NCBI RefSeq assembly: GCF_902806695.1
Contig: NZ_CADCXN010000001.1
Span: 62,001-126,000, forward strand
Direction of reading: 5' to 3'
Origin: Candidatus Methylobacter favarea
GTDB taxonomy: Bacteria > Pseudomonadota > Gammaproteobacteria > Methylococcales > Methylomonadaceae
DNA length: 64,000 bases
Notes under the pieces: model-generated
Databases searched by the model: none
What the model saw: the letters and a program-made list of their open reading frames with translations, nothing else
What the model was told of the DNA's origin: nothing
Shown here: piece by piece, positions 1 to 10,200 of the stretch
How the letters are laid out: each line of letters opens with the position of its first letter
Numbering within the stretch: the stretch's first letter is position 1
Made by a program: the position numbers and the translations under genes

Positions 1-1
1 T

Positions 2-337
2 CCTGTATTTATGCTGCGCGTTGCTCCGCGACATATTGAGACCTTAGCGGTCAGTGATATGCCGTTGGGAATAATGGCAAACAATTCTTACCATCAATGG
101 AAATCCATAGCATTTAATACGGGCGATATCCTTATTGCCTTTACGGATGGTTTTTTTGAATGGGAAGATGCGCTCGGAAACTGTTTTGGAACCGACAGAA
201 TTTGCAATACTGTATTTTGTAATGCAGAGCTGCCCGCCGCGGCCATTATCGAGAAAGTTCACAGTCATTTGCTCAGCTTCACTAAAGGCACTCAGCAGCA
301 GGACGATTTGACTGCTATTGTCATTAAAAAATTATAG
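2..337 (+). CDS. SpoIIE/PP2C-type serine phosphatase, C-terminal part only
   Basis: The reading frame is open from the window edge, so only about the last 111 residues are visible. They match the end of a PP2C-like SpoIIE domain: a ...FTDGFFE... strand carrying the metal-binding Asp-Gly pair, followed near the C-terminus by QQDDLTAIVIK, where the DD pair completes the metal site. Such proteins dephosphorylate anti-sigma antagonists or act as receiver-coupled output domains. The upstream sensory or receiver portion lies outside the window, so the specific pathway cannot be stated. Confidence 0.8.
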   Translation, partial: PVFMLRVAPRHIETLAVSDMPLGIMANNSYHQWKSIAFNTGDILIAFTDGFFEWEDALGNCFGTDRICNTVFCNAELPAAAIIEKVHSHLLSFTKGTQQQDDLTAIVIKKL

Positions 338-658
338 GTTGGGAAGATTTGGATAAGGCATTCAACCGCTGCCTGTATAAAAACACCGGCATACTCATCG
401 CCTGATTTCTGTTAAAAGCCGGTAAACTTTTCCATCTTGACAAGTTACGGTTAGCTTGCGATAAACACAGCTGTTCCTTCAATCCTATTTGTTCATACAG
501 CACTGTATTTTAATTAAGCACGTTCTCGGGACAAGACTACGCTGGTGAGGAAGCGCCGAGCGATTAAGCAAGGCCTTAAATTAATCGTCATATTGAACAC
601 AACCCGAAGCGAGGGCACAAAAGCCGAACTATTTAAAAGCCTGGCGAGTCATAAACAG
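338..658. other. Intergenic region upstream of uvrC
   Basis: This stretch of about 320 bases holds no convincing gene. It contains one reasonable sigma-70-like promoter (listed separately). The open frame that extends uvrC upstream to a GTG at 545 has no counterpart in the UvrC family. Confidence 0.5.
437..465 (+). promoter_or_regulatory. Candidate sigma-70 promoter for uvrC
   Basis: A perfect TTGACA box (437-442) is followed after 17 bases by GATAAA (460-465). Spacing is ideal and the -10 box is a 4/6 match. It points toward uvrC, about 190 bases away. Judged by consensus only. Confidence 0.4.
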
Positions 659-2506
659 ATGATTACGTTGAGTGAAAATTCAGAAAATACATTTGATGTC
701 AAGACGTTTTTAAAACATCTGACCTCGCGCCCGGGCATTTACAAAATGCTCAATGAGCAAGGCGAGATTATTTATATCGGCAAGGCCAAAAATCTTAAAA
801 ATCGCGTTTCCAGTTATTTCAAAACCCAGACAGCCTCATGTAAACAACAGACCATGGTCGCTAAGGTAGCGGCCATTGAAGTGACAGTGACGCGCACCGA
901 AGGCGAAGCATTGTTGCTCGAATGTCAACAAATAAAACGCTATAAACCGCGCTACAATATCTGTTTAAGAGATGATAAATCCTATCCGTATATTTTTCTG
1001 TCAAGCTCTCAGGATTTTCCGCAACTCACGCTGCACCGCGGTGCAAAAAATAAACCCGGAAAATATTTCGGCCCGTATCCCAGTGCAGGCGCCGCGCGGG
1101 AAAGCCTGAAGCTGCTGCAGAAAATATTTCCGGTCAGGCAGTGTGATGATTCCATCTATAACAATCGTACCCGCCCTTGTCTGCAATATCAGATAGAACG
1201 CTGTACCGGCCCCTGTGTGGGCTTGATTGACAAGCAAAGCTACGCACAGGATGTTAATAGCACTGTAATGTTTCTGGAAGGCAAAGGCGGCCTGCTTATC
1301 GAGCAATTGATTGCCAAAATGGAGCAGTCAGCAGAAGCTCATGACTATGAACAGGCCGCCGGATTCAGAGATCAAATCGCAAAATTACGCGTTGTGCTGG
1401 AAAAGCATTTCGTTCATGGCGAACGGGGGGATGTCGATATTATTGCCTGCGCAACCAAACTCGGCGTGGCTTGTGTTCAGGTATTTTTTATACGCCACGG
1501 ACAACAGTTGGGCAATAAAATATTTTTTCCGAAAATCACTGATGAATACGACCCGGCAAAAATCGTGCAGGCTTTTATTCCCCAATATTATCTGGATAAG
1601 CAGGTACCCCATGAATTAATAGTAAGTCATGAGCCGGAGGAAATGGAACTGTTAATGGAAGTTTTATCCCGGCAGGCAAAGCATTCAGTGAATATTTCGC
1701 CCAACGTCAGGGGCGAGCGTTTAAAATGGCTGCAAATGGCTGGCGCCAATGCGGAAAATTCCTTATTAGGAAAGTTATCCGATAAACAGGGCATTTATGC
1801 GCGCTTTTTAAGCCTGCAGGAAGAGTTAGGCTGCAAAGAACTGCCAAAACGCCTGGAATGCTTTGATATCAGTCACATGCAAGGTGATCAGACGGTCGCT
1901 TCGTGTGTTGTTTTTGACCGGGAAGGACCGGTTAAATCAGCTTACCGCCGCTTTAATATAGAAGGCATAAAAAGCGGGGATGATTATGCAGCCATTAATC
2001 AGGCGATTTTTCGGCGCTTTAAACGGCTGAAACAGGGTGAACATGAGGCGCCCGATATCCTGTTTATTGATGGCGGCAAAGGTCAGGTGAAGGCCGCGCA
2101 AATGGCATTGGCGGAATTAGACATAAACAATGTTATGATAGTCGGCGTTTCGAAAGGACCGGATAGAAAAGCCGGCATGGAAAAACTGATTCTGCCAGAA
2201 CAGGCGCAACCGGTTAAAATAACGCCAGGCGCCAGCGGCTTGTTGTTGATTCAGCACATTCGCGATGAAGCGCACCGCTTTGCAATAACCGCGCACCGTC
2301 AGCGTCGCGGCAAGGCAAAAAGGCAATCCATACTGGAAAATATTGCCGGGCTGGGGCCCAAGCGGCGGCAGCTTCTATTAAAACAATTTGGGGGACTGCA
2401 AGGAATTTCACGGGCTGGCGTGGATGCACTTTGCGGTATAGACGGCATAAGCCGTCCTTTGGCAAAACGAATTTACGAACTATTTCATCATCAAGATGAT
2501 GCTTGA
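659..2506 (+). CDS. uvrC: Excinuclease ABC subunit C
   Basis: UvrC makes the dual incisions in nucleotide excision repair after UvrAB loads on damaged DNA. With the ATG at 659 it is 615 aa, close to the usual 610. Visible are the N-terminal GIY-YIG nuclease (GIYKM at about 26-30 and YIGKAKNLKNR from about 39), a UVR motif near 205-240 (AHDYEQAAGFRDQI), the RNase H-like C-terminal nuclease (ECFDISHMQG, LFIDGGKGQ) and terminal helix-hairpin-helix motifs (IAGLGPKRRQ). An in-frame GTG at 545 would add 38 residues not expected in the family, so I prefer 659. The gene overlaps pgsA by 11 bases, indicating co-transcription. Confidence 0.95.
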   Translation: MITLSENSENTFDVKTFLKHLTSRPGIYKMLNEQGEIIYIGKAKNLKNRVSSYFKTQTASCKQQTMVAKVAAIEVTVTRTEGEALLLECQQIKRYKPRYNICLRDDKSYPYIFLSSSQDFPQLTLHRGAKNKPGKYFGPYPSAGAARESLKLLQKIFPVRQCDDSIYNNRTRPCLQYQIERCTGPCVGLIDKQSYAQDVNSTVMFLEGKGGLLIEQLIAKMEQSAEAHDYEQAAGFRDQIAKLRVVLEKHFVHGERGDVDIIACATKLGVACVQVFFIRHGQQLGNKIFFPKITDEYDPAKIVQAFIPQYYLDKQVPHELIVSHEPEEMELLMEVLSRQAKHSVNISPNVRGERLKWLQMAGANAENSLLGKLSDKQGIYARFLSLQEELGCKELPKRLECFDISHMQGDQTVASCVVFDREGPVKSAYRRFNIEGIKSGDDYAAINQAIFRRFKRLKQGEHEAPDILFIDGGKGQVKAAQMALAELDINNVMIVGVSKGPDRKAGMEKLILPEQAQPVKITPGASGLLLIQHIRDEAHRFAITAHRQRRGKAKRQSILENIAGLGPKRRQLLLKQFGGLQGISRAGVDALCGIDGISRPLAKRIYELFHHQDDA

Positions 2507-3059
2507 ATTTAACATCCCGACTAATCTTACACTGTTAAGAATTGCCTTAATTCCTTTATTAACCGTAGTTTTTTATCTTCCGTGGCAATATTCAAATATT
2601 GTTTGTACATTAATTTTTATAATGGCTGGGCTCACGGATTGGCTGGATGGTTACCTTGCCAGAAAAATGCAACAGGAAACGCCTTTTGGCGCTTTTTTAG
2701 ATCCGGTCGCTGACAAGCTTATGGTCGCTATCGTCCTGGTTCTGATTGTTCAGCAACAGGCAAACCCTTACCTTGCTATTCCGTCGGCTGTTATTATCGG
2801 CCGGGAAATAACCATTGCTTCATTGAGAGAATGGATGGCTGAACTCGGCGAGCGCGCAAAAGTTAAAGTCTCATACTTGGGAAAATGGAAAACAACTGCG
2901 CAAATGGTGGCTATTGGCATGTTGCTATATCGTGAGGACCTTATCGGGATACCCGTTAACTTATGCGGTTACGGATTATTGTATATTGCCGCCGTATTAA
3001 CGCTGTGGTCTATGATTAATTACCTGGTTGCCGCATTAACAGTGATCAGGGCAAAATAA
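2496..3059 (+). CDS. pgsA: CDP-diacylglycerol--glycerol-3-phosphate 3-phosphatidyltransferase
   Basis: Inner-membrane enzyme that makes phosphatidylglycerophosphate, the first committed step to phosphatidylglycerol and cardiolipin. The CDP-alcohol phosphotransferase signature is intact (DWLDGYLAR, then GAFLDPVADK, giving the D-G-x2-A-R-x8-G-x3-D-x3-D pattern at about residues 48-72). Several hydrophobic helices flank it and the length (187 aa) is typical. The start overlaps the end of uvrC by 11 bases, the classic uvrC-pgsA arrangement. The second codon is also ATG, so the start could be 2499. Confidence 0.95.
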   Translation: MMLEFNIPTNLTLLRIALIPLLTVVFYLPWQYSNIVCTLIFIMAGLTDWLDGYLARKMQQETPFGAFLDPVADKLMVAIVLVLIVQQQANPYLAIPSAVIIGREITIASLREWMAELGERAKVKVSYLGKWKTTAQMVAIGMLLYREDLIGIPVNLCGYGLLYIAAVLTLWSMINYLVAALTVIRAK

Positions 3060-3149
3060 TTACCCTGCAAATCCGGTCTTATAATTTATAAGCTTTTGAA
3101 TTTTTATTAACCATAATACAGCTTATTGAATTAGCTGTAAAAGAAGAAG

Positions 3150-3752
3150 ATGGATAAGGAAACAGAAAAAAACACCCGGATGAAATCTGCAATTCAGAAC
3201 GAAATATTGCTGGCAGCTTTGATTCTATTTGCCGAAAAAGGCTATTTCAATACCTCGTTAAGCGATATTACCCAGGCCGCGGGTATAAAAACCCCAAGCG
3301 GGATCTATCAGTTCTTTAAAAATAAACAGATGATTGCCTCTGCGCTCTATACCAGTATCCTAGACAGCCTGAATATATCTATCGATGACATAAAATGCAG
3401 AAACCAAAAATCATCCGAGCAACTTCGAGGCATTGTTGATTTATTATTCAGATTAACTGATGACGCGCCTTATGTGATGCAGTTTTTGTTAATTTTGAAA
3501 ACCAATGAGTTTTTACCCGAAGAGAAGCCGCTTTGGGAAACCGCTCCTTTCGCCAAATTCATCAAGATAATTGAAGCCGGCATTAAAGCCGGGGAAATAC
3601 GTAATATTGATCCGTTGATAGGCTATGCGTATTTTTTCGGTATTATCAATAACACCTTAAGCATGGTATTGAGCGGGAGGCTAGGAAAGAAAGCCAACGC
3701 CTATCAATCGCAAACCTGGCTTACGGCCTGGAATGCCATCGCCAGGAAGTGA
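3150..3752 (+). CDS. TetR/AcrR family transcriptional regulator
   Basis: A 200-aa protein with an N-terminal TetR helix-turn-helix (ILLAALILFAEKGYF...SLSDITQAAGI...SGIYQFFKNKQ, about residues 16-60) and a divergent all-helical ligand domain. It stands alone on this strand; no efflux pump or dehydrogenase is adjacent, so the ligand and targets are unknown. A purine-rich stretch (AGAAGAAG) just before the ATG can serve as ribosome binding site. Confidence 0.85.
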   Translation: MDKETEKNTRMKSAIQNEILLAALILFAEKGYFNTSLSDITQAAGIKTPSGIYQFFKNKQMIASALYTSILDSLNISIDDIKCRNQKSSEQLRGIVDLLFRLTDDAPYVMQFLLILKTNEFLPEEKPLWETAPFAKFIKIIEAGIKAGEIRNIDPLIGYAYFFGIINNTLSMVLSGRLGKKANAYQSQTWLTAWNAIARK

Positions 3753-4142
3753 GTTTACCATGCAAGAATGAAACCTCCGTTTGGGATAAAGCCAATGATC
3801 GAGACGAGGTCTTCTCTCCACATCCGCACCAGCGAAAGCAATGATCTTGCTCCGGCTAGAGGCAATCCCTGATCTTCAGGCCGAGGTCTGAAACCGGCAA
3901 GGCGATTTGACAAGCTTTTATCTATAGATAATATTGGATTCATGTTTCCTTAATAACAAAGGTATAATAATAAAATATGACAACGGCAGGCCGAGAGACG
4001 AGCAGTTACGCGGCAATTGATCGCTCAGTAAATCGCCAATGCCGGACAGTATCGGCCGAACCGCTACTTTTATGGAACTGATATAATTTCACCTCGCCTA
4101 CCACCGCTGTAAAGATTTTCTTCCCAGGTCAAACCTGATTAA
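3753..4142. other. Intergenic region upstream of trpD
   Basis: About 390 bases without a gene. The first half is occupied by the divergent repeat described at 3783-3912. I see no clear attenuator or leader peptide with clustered Trp codons before trpD. Confidence 0.5.
3783..3912. repeat. Divergent intergenic repeat, copy 1
   Basis: Two blocks here resemble a second intergenic stretch at 21192-21270: a GATAAAGCCAATGAT...GACGAGGTCT block and a GGCCGA...TGAAA...CAAGGCGA block, in the same order and orientation, with different lengths of sequence between them. This looks like a decayed dispersed non-coding element. The short minus-strand open frame over it (3755-3943) is therefore unlikely to be a gene. 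Confidence 0.4.
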
Positions 4143-5159
4143 ATGCCTATACAACAAGCACTGCAAAAGCTGTTAAACAAAGAGGATTTTACAGCTGATG
4201 AAATGCGCAAGGTAATGCGCTTTATCATGAGGGGCGGCGCGACTGATGCCCAAATCGGCGGATTTTTAATTGCGTTGCGCTGCAAAGGCGAAACCATAGA
4301 CGAAATCGTTGCTGCTGCTGAAGTAATGCGCGAATTGGCCACCAAGGTTAACGTAACAGGCAAGCATATCATTGACACCTGCGGCACCGGTGGCGATGGC
4401 GCCCATACCTTCAACATCTCCACAACCTGTGCTTTTGTAGTGGCCGCTGCGGGCGGGCAGGTAGCCAAACATGGCAATCGTTCTGTTTCCGGCAGCTGCG
4501 GCAGTGCCGATGTGCTGGAAGCTGCCGGTGTTAATCTGAATTTAACAGTCGAGCAGGTAGCGCAGTGTGTAAATGAAATCGGTATAGGCTTTTTATTTGC
4601 ACCTCATCATCATGGCGCCATGAAACATACGATTGGCCCGCGCAAGGAAATGGGCGTTAGAACTCTGTTCAATCTATTAGGCCCCTTATCCAATCCTGCC
4701 GGCGCCCCTAACCAGTTAATCGGAGTATATTCCAGGGAATGGGTAGAACCTTTGGCCCAGGTTTTGACAAAACTCGGCAGCCAGCATGTGCTGGTGGTTC
4801 ATGCCGAGGATGGGCTGGATGAAATCAGTATTGCATCGCCTACAACGATTGCCGAACTTAAAGACGGCAGCGTCTCTGTTTATACCATTACCCCGGAACA
4901 GTTTGGTTTTAAACGCTCCAGTCTTGCCGAATTAGCCGTAGATGACGCAGCCTCCAGTTTAATAAAGGTAAAATCGGCGCTGGATAACGAGGCGGGAGCA
5001 GCAAGGGCCATTGTCGCGCTCAATGCCGGCGCAGCCATTTATACGGCAAATATCACTGAGTCCCTGGCGGCCGGCATAGAAAAAGCCTCCTGGCTCATTG
5101 CCAGCGGCGCAGCCCGCGCCAAGTACGAGGCGCTGATTGCTTATTCAAAAACTTCATAA
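4143..5159 (+). CDS. trpD: Anthranilate phosphoribosyltransferase
   Basis: Second step of tryptophan synthesis: transfers phosphoribose from PRPP to anthranilate. The protein is 338 aa, normal for the family, with the glycine-rich PRPP loop ([14 protein letters not shown], near residue 80), [15 protein letters not shown], and the [10 protein letters not shown] and GPLSNPAG motifs. It lies 16 bases before trpC and the two form an operon. trpE and trpG are not in the window, so the pathway is split in this genome. Confidence 0.96.
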   Translation: MPIQQALQKLLNKEDFTADEMRKVMRFIMRGGATDAQIGGFLIALRCKGETIDEIVAAAEVMRELATKVNVTGKHIIDTCGTGGDGAHTFNISTTCAFVVAAAGGQVAKHGNRSVSGSCGSADVLEAAGVNLNLTVEQVAQCVNEIGIGFLFAPHHHGAMKHTIGPRKEMGVRTLFNLLGPLSNPAGAPNQLIGVYSREWVEPLAQVLTKLGSQHVLVVHAEDGLDEISIASPTTIAELKDGSVSVYTITPEQFGFKRSSLAELAVDDAASSLIKVKSALDNEAGAARAIVALNAGAAIYTANITESLAAGIEKASWLIASGAARAKYEALIAYSKTS

Positions 5160-5175
5160 ATACAACTAAAAAATC

Positions 5176-5979
5176 ATGGCTAATACTCCAGACATCCTGA
5201 AAAAAATTCTCGACAAAAAAGCCGAAGAAGTCGCCAGGCGTAAATTAGGCATGACCATTGCCAATCTGGAGGAAATTGCCGAAGCAGTAGAAAAACCCCG
5301 CGGATTCTATAATGCGCTGCAAGCCAAAGTATTAGCCAAAAAACCTGCCATTATTGCCGAAATCAAAAAAGCCTCGCCCAGTAAAGGCGTGATCCGGGAA
5401 GATTTTCAACCGCTCGTCATCGGTCAGGATTACGCCATGAATGGAGCGGCCTGCCTGTCAGTGCTAACCGATAAGGAATTTTTCCAGGGCGCCGAGGTTT
5501 ACTTGCAGCTGGTCAGGGAACGCTGTCCGCTGCCGGTATTGAGAAAAGACTTCATGATCGATCCTTATCAGATCTATGAAGCGCGCGCTTTGGGCGCCGA
5601 CTGCATTTTGCTGATTGTAGCCGCTCTCGAAGACAGCCAAATGCAGGAATTATCAGATATTGCGACACAACTGAATATGGATGTGCTGGTCGAGGTTCAT
5701 GATGCCGGGGAACTTGAAAGAGCGTTAGTGCTGAAAACCAGATTGATCGGCATCAATAACCGGAATCTGCGCACCTTTGAAACATCATTGCAGACTAGCC
5801 TGAATTTAAAAGCACGCATTCCCGATGACCGCATTATCATTACCGAAAGCGGTATTCATAACCGGCAGGATGTGCAGTTAATGCTGGATAATGATATTTA
5901 CACGTTTTTGGTTGGCGAAGTCTTTATGCGGGCGGAAAATCCCGGCCAAAAAATGCGCGAAGTGTTTTCTTTAGGCTGA
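5176..5979 (+). CDS. trpC: Indole-3-glycerol phosphate synthase
   Basis: Closes the pyrrole ring of tryptophan precursor CdRP to give indole-3-glycerol phosphate. A single-domain enzyme of 267 aa, not fused to TrpF. The TIM-barrel signatures are present: the catalytic Lys in [35 protein letters not shown] and the phosphate loop ITESGIHN. It follows trpD by 16 bases. Confidence 0.96.
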   Translation: MANTPDILKKILDKKAEEVARRKLGMTIANLEEIAEAVEKPRGFYNALQAKVLAKKPAIIAEIKKASPSKGVIREDFQPLVIGQDYAMNGAACLSVLTDKEFFQGAEVYLQLVRERCPLPVLRKDFMIDPYQIYEARALGADCILLIVAALEDSQMQELSDIATQLNMDVLVEVHDAGELERALVLKTRLIGINNRNLRTFETSLQTSLNLKARIPDDRIIITESGIHNRQDVQLMLDNDIYTFLVGEVFMRAENPGQKMREVFSLG

Positions 5980-6254
5980 TCTGATCTTCCTCTTGCCGGC
6001 ATTCTTTATTTGCTAAATTAATTCTCAGCTGAGCATATTGTACGGCCAAAGCAAAAAATCTCAATTGCATCATGCAGCAGCGGTATGATTGCGATGGAAT
6101 TAAATGCCGCCATGTTGTATCTGAAAGCTATTTTTTGCCTGTGGCTTGCCGTATTAGTAGCAGCATCGGTCTGAAATTACAATTCAAAGCCGCTGCCTAG
6201 CGCCAATGTATAATGCTTCATTGATTTTCATCTATTTATTAAGAGCCTGCAACC

Positions 6255-7055
6255 ATGCTGAGTTATCCGCAAATCGACCCCATAGCCATCAGCCTGGGGC
6301 CTCTTAAGATTCATTGGTATGGCCTGATGTATCTGATCGGCTTTGCGGCGGTCTGGTATTTGGGCCAAAAACGCGCCCAACAACCGTGGTCGCCGGTTAG
6401 GCCGGAAGCCATTGAAGATATGGTGACCTATGGCGCCATAGGCGTAATTTTGGGCGGCAGAATCGGCTATATCCTGTTTTATAATTTTAGTGAATTTCTC
6501 AATAATCCCCTTGTCCTGTTTAAAATATGGCAAGGCGGCATGTCCTTTCACGGCGGCATGCTGGGTGTTTTTATCGCCATGTGGCTATTCGCCAGAAAGC
6601 AGCACTGCTCCATGCTGCAATTAACCGATATTATCGCGCCCCTGGCGCCGATAGGACTAGGCGCAGGCCGCATCGGTAATTTTATTAATGGTGAGTTATG
6701 GGGCAGGCCGACGGATGTTCCGTGGGCCATGATCTTTCCTGCCGGCGGCCCGTTGGCCAGGCATCCTTCGCAACTGTATGAAGCCTTTCTGGAAGGCGTT
6801 GTGTTGTTTGTCATTCTCTGGTTGTATTCCAGCAAACCGAGACCGGTGGGCGCAGCTACCGGCATGGCGCTGTTTTTTTACGGCTGCTTCCGGTTTTTTG
6901 TCGAATTTTTCAGAATGCCGGATGTGCAGCTAGGTTATCTGGCGCTGAACTGGGTGACGATGGGACAGATACTGTCAACACCGATGATCATAGCGGGCGC
7001 TTTGCTCTTGTATTTTTCCTGTAAAACTGAGAATTCCGAACAAGTAAACCAATAA
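6255..7055 (+). CDS. lgt: Prolipoprotein diacylglyceryl transferase
   Basis: Inner-membrane enzyme that attaches diacylglycerol to the lipobox cysteine of prelipoproteins, such as the MlaA and OmpA-like lipoproteins encoded later in this window. It is 266 aa with several membrane helices and the signature [16 protein letters not shown]; the HGG segment in MSFHGGMLG is also present. Its upstream gap of 275 bases contains no gene I can support. Confidence 0.95.
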   Translation: MLSYPQIDPIAISLGPLKIHWYGLMYLIGFAAVWYLGQKRAQQPWSPVRPEAIEDMVTYGAIGVILGGRIGYILFYNFSEFLNNPLVLFKIWQGGMSFHGGMLGVFIAMWLFARKQHCSMLQLTDIIAPLAPIGLGAGRIGNFINGELWGRPTDVPWAMIFPAGGPLARHPSQLYEAFLEGVVLFVILWLYSSKPRPVGAATGMALFFYGCFRFFVEFFRMPDVQLGYLALNWVTMGQILSTPMIIAGALLLYFSCKTENSEQVNQ

Positions 7056-7070
7056 GGAATACTCCAATAA

Positions 7071-7235
7071 GAACAAGGGACTGACTCAAGCAATTTTTTG
7101 CGTCCGGACAACTGCCGGCCGGACGGTCAAACATTCTATCATTATCGCCTGAACGATACTGATTTTGAACCCTTAAAAAAACAGCGTGTTATCAGAAGAG
7201 TACTTTTCAACTATGCTCTAAACCGGGCACGCTAA
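7071..7235 (+). other. Open coding-like remnant without a start codon
   Basis: Between lgt and the helicase a frame stays open for about 54 codons and ends in TAA at 7233-7235. Its composition (FYHYRLNDTDFEPL, then KKQRVIRRVLFNYAL) looks like real protein, but it has no ATG or GTG in a sensible place. It may be the tail of a gene lost when the accessory block was inserted. I do not recognise the family. Confidence 0.25.
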
Positions 7236-7281
7236 GTTTGCCTGTATTGATTTAAATCCTCTCACCTCGAACCGGCAAGCT

Positions 7282-10200
7282 ATGAAAACGGCAGTTCTTA
7301 ATATTCTCACGCATCAACTTACTCATATTTTAAGAGACACACTACCCAAGATTTCCACATCGTGGTGGACATCCTTAGTCATTGAAAAACTGACCTTTCA
7401 ACAACAATCTTTTGCCAGACAACATAGTCCAGATGCACTCGAACAGCTTGATCTGGCCGCGTTGCTTCGCGTGGCAGACCAGAATTGGTATAAGCTTTCC
7501 CAGCAACGCAATCTCGATAAAACTGTACGGAACTGGCTTAAAGAAGCACAAACTATCCGTAACCGCTGGGCACACGCACCGGCCGGCGATTTGCCGGATG
7601 AAGTTTACTACCGCGATCTGGACACCATCGAAAGACTGTTGCAAGTCTTCGCTGCCAGCGCTGAGGTATTAAACAAAATCAGTGGAGAAAAACAAAATCT
7701 GCTACTCAAGCTCGCAGCAAACAAAGCATCGACACTAGCATCCACAACAGAAAATGCGGTAACCAACTTATTCAAATCTGGTGATATGGTCAGGCTGAAA
7801 GCCAAGCCGCAGACCAGCGGCGCCGTTATTGCCCATTTGCCAGGCGTACCGGAAGATCGCTACCAGGTTTTTCACGATGGTACAACACCCTACTATTACG
7901 CCTCGCAAATAGAACCGATACCGCCCGTTTCAACACATTCTGAAGTTGCTTTGCCTGATTTGCACGCCGCCTTGTCCGCATTGCAACTGCGCCATCCATC
8001 TATCCGCCACTTGTATTCGCTGTTCGCCTCGCGCATCCAGTTTGTGCCTTACCAGTTTCGTCCGGTGCTAAAACTGATACAGGCAGACCGGCCACGGCTG
8101 TTAATTGCCGATGAAGTCGGTGTCGGTAAAACCATTGAAGCGGGACTGATTTTGAAAGAACTGCAAGCCCGCCGGGAAATCAAATCGGTGCTGGTAATTT
8201 GCCCCAAGCCGCTGATCGCCGAGCGCAAATGGCTGGAAGAAATGAAGCGTTTTGATGAGCGCTTCGAGCATCTGGACGGCAAGTCGCTACGCTACTGCAT
8301 TAATGAAACTCATTTTGACGGAATCTGGCCGCAAAAACACGCTCGCGTCATTGTGCCTTATTCGCTACTTGACGAAAGCCTGCTCATGGGCAAACACGAC
8401 GGACGCAAAAAGCAGCATGGCCTGCTTGATCTTGACCCGCCGCCCGCTTTCGATCTGGTCATCGTCGATGAAGCCCACCACATCCGCAACACCGACACCT
8501 GGGCGTATCGTAATGTCCGCCATTTTTGCGACAATGCCGAAGCCGTGGTATTGCTGTCGGCAACGCCCATCCAAATGAGAGATAATGATCTTTACACCTT
8601 GTTGCACCTGATTCGTCCTGACGTGCTGACCAGCCGCCGGGATTTTGAACACATGGCCGAACCCAATCCGCACCTGAATGACGCCATCGAAGCGGCACGA
8701 AGTCTGCAAACGGACTGGCAGGACAAGGTACGCACTCACATCGATAGCGCTTTGGCAACTACCTGGGGCCGAGGCGTTCTGGCCGCTGGTCCAGGTCTGC
8801 AATCAGCCTATGATCTGCTGGATGCCGACCACAACGATCCTGCACAACGTCTGGCGCTAATCCGGCAACTGGAAGAACTCTACACGTTTGCGTCACTGAT
8901 TAACCGTACCCGCCGGCGCGACATCGGCAACTTTACCACGCGCAAACCGGAAACGGTCACTGTCGAATTTACCCCAGAGCAGGCTGATTTACACCAAAAC
9001 CTGATTAACCTGATGGCCCGCATCTTGGCTTTTCGTCACGGCGACCAGAATCTCAGATTCATGTTGTCAACCGTCAGGCAGCAAGTCTCCAGTTGCGTAT
9101 TCGGGCTGGCACCACGCTTGAAAGACATGCTCCAACAGCATTTGTCGCAACTGGAATTAAGCGAGCTGGACTACGAAAACAGCCCGGACGACATTCAGGC
9201 GATACTGGCTGAATTCCGCGCCGATGTGGAGGCCTTGATTCGGCAAGCCCAGCAACTGACCGGCCACGATCCCAAACTGGAAGCCTTTCTCAAAGTCATA
9301 CGCGACAAACAACAATTACCCAACAATAAACTGCTCGCTTTTAGCAGCTTTCGCCATACCATCCGCTACTTGGAAGAGCAACTCAGCCAGGAACCGGTGC
9401 GCTTCGGCATTATACACGGCGGTGTTGCCGATGACGAACGCCGCGCAATACGCAACCGCTTCAGCATGGAAAAAGCTCACCCGAACGCTCTGGATGTGTT
9501 GCTAAGTTCCGAAGTCGGTTGTGAAGGTCTCGATTACCAGTTCTGCGACGGCATGATCAACTATGACCTGCCCTGGAACCCAATGCGCGTCGAACAACGC
9601 ATAGGCCGTATCGACCGCTACGGACAACTTAGCCCAACCGTTGTCATCTACAACCTAATCACACCTGGCACCGTCGATGCTGAAATCTACGAGCGCTGCC
9701 TGCTCCGTATCGGTATTTTCCGCCAGGCATTAGGCAGTAGTGAAGAAATACTGGGAAAACTGACCCAGGAAATTCACGCCATTGCCGAAAACTTTGATCT
9801 CACCCCAGACGAACAAGCCGCCCGGCTGCAACAGATCGCCGACAACGACATCCGCCTGATACAGGAACAAGCCAGGCTGGAAGAACAGCAGGCGCAACTG
9901 TTCGGACTCATGCCAGGCCAACATACCGACGAAATGATTAAACAGGCTGCCAGCTTCTGGTTATCGCCTGCCATGCTGGTCAACCTGATCAGCCGTTATC
10001 TGCAAACTCTGGGCGTAACCAATCTGCCCGCTTCGCTGGGACAAAAACCCCTCACCACGTTGCAACTTGGCCAGGACATCCGCAGCAAACTGCTGGCAGA
10101 CTATCAAAAACTCGATGCCAGCGGTGAAACTGCTCAAATCTGGTCACGCTGGCTGACAGGCAATGAGCCGAATTTACCGCTGACCTTTGACGCTTCCACC

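Noticed and set aside
508-522. TTTTAATTAAGCAC shared with about 15803-15816
   Set aside because: A single 14-base AT-rich match with no surrounding similarity; likely chance.
545-658. GTG start extending uvrC by 38 residues
   Set aside because: The UvrC family begins near FDVKTFL; the extra residues have no family match and the GTG has no good ribosome site.
3755-3943. 62-codon minus-strand frame after the TetR gene
   Set aside because: It lies over a non-coding repeat shared with 21192-21270, where the frame is not kept.
5980-6254. 26-codon frame (MELNAAMLYLKAIF...) upstream of lgt
   Set aside because: Too short, no ribosome site, no known leader function.
8365-8802. Long minus-strand open frames within the helicase gene
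   Set aside because: Shadows of the plus-strand codon bias; no ribosome sites or domain similarity.
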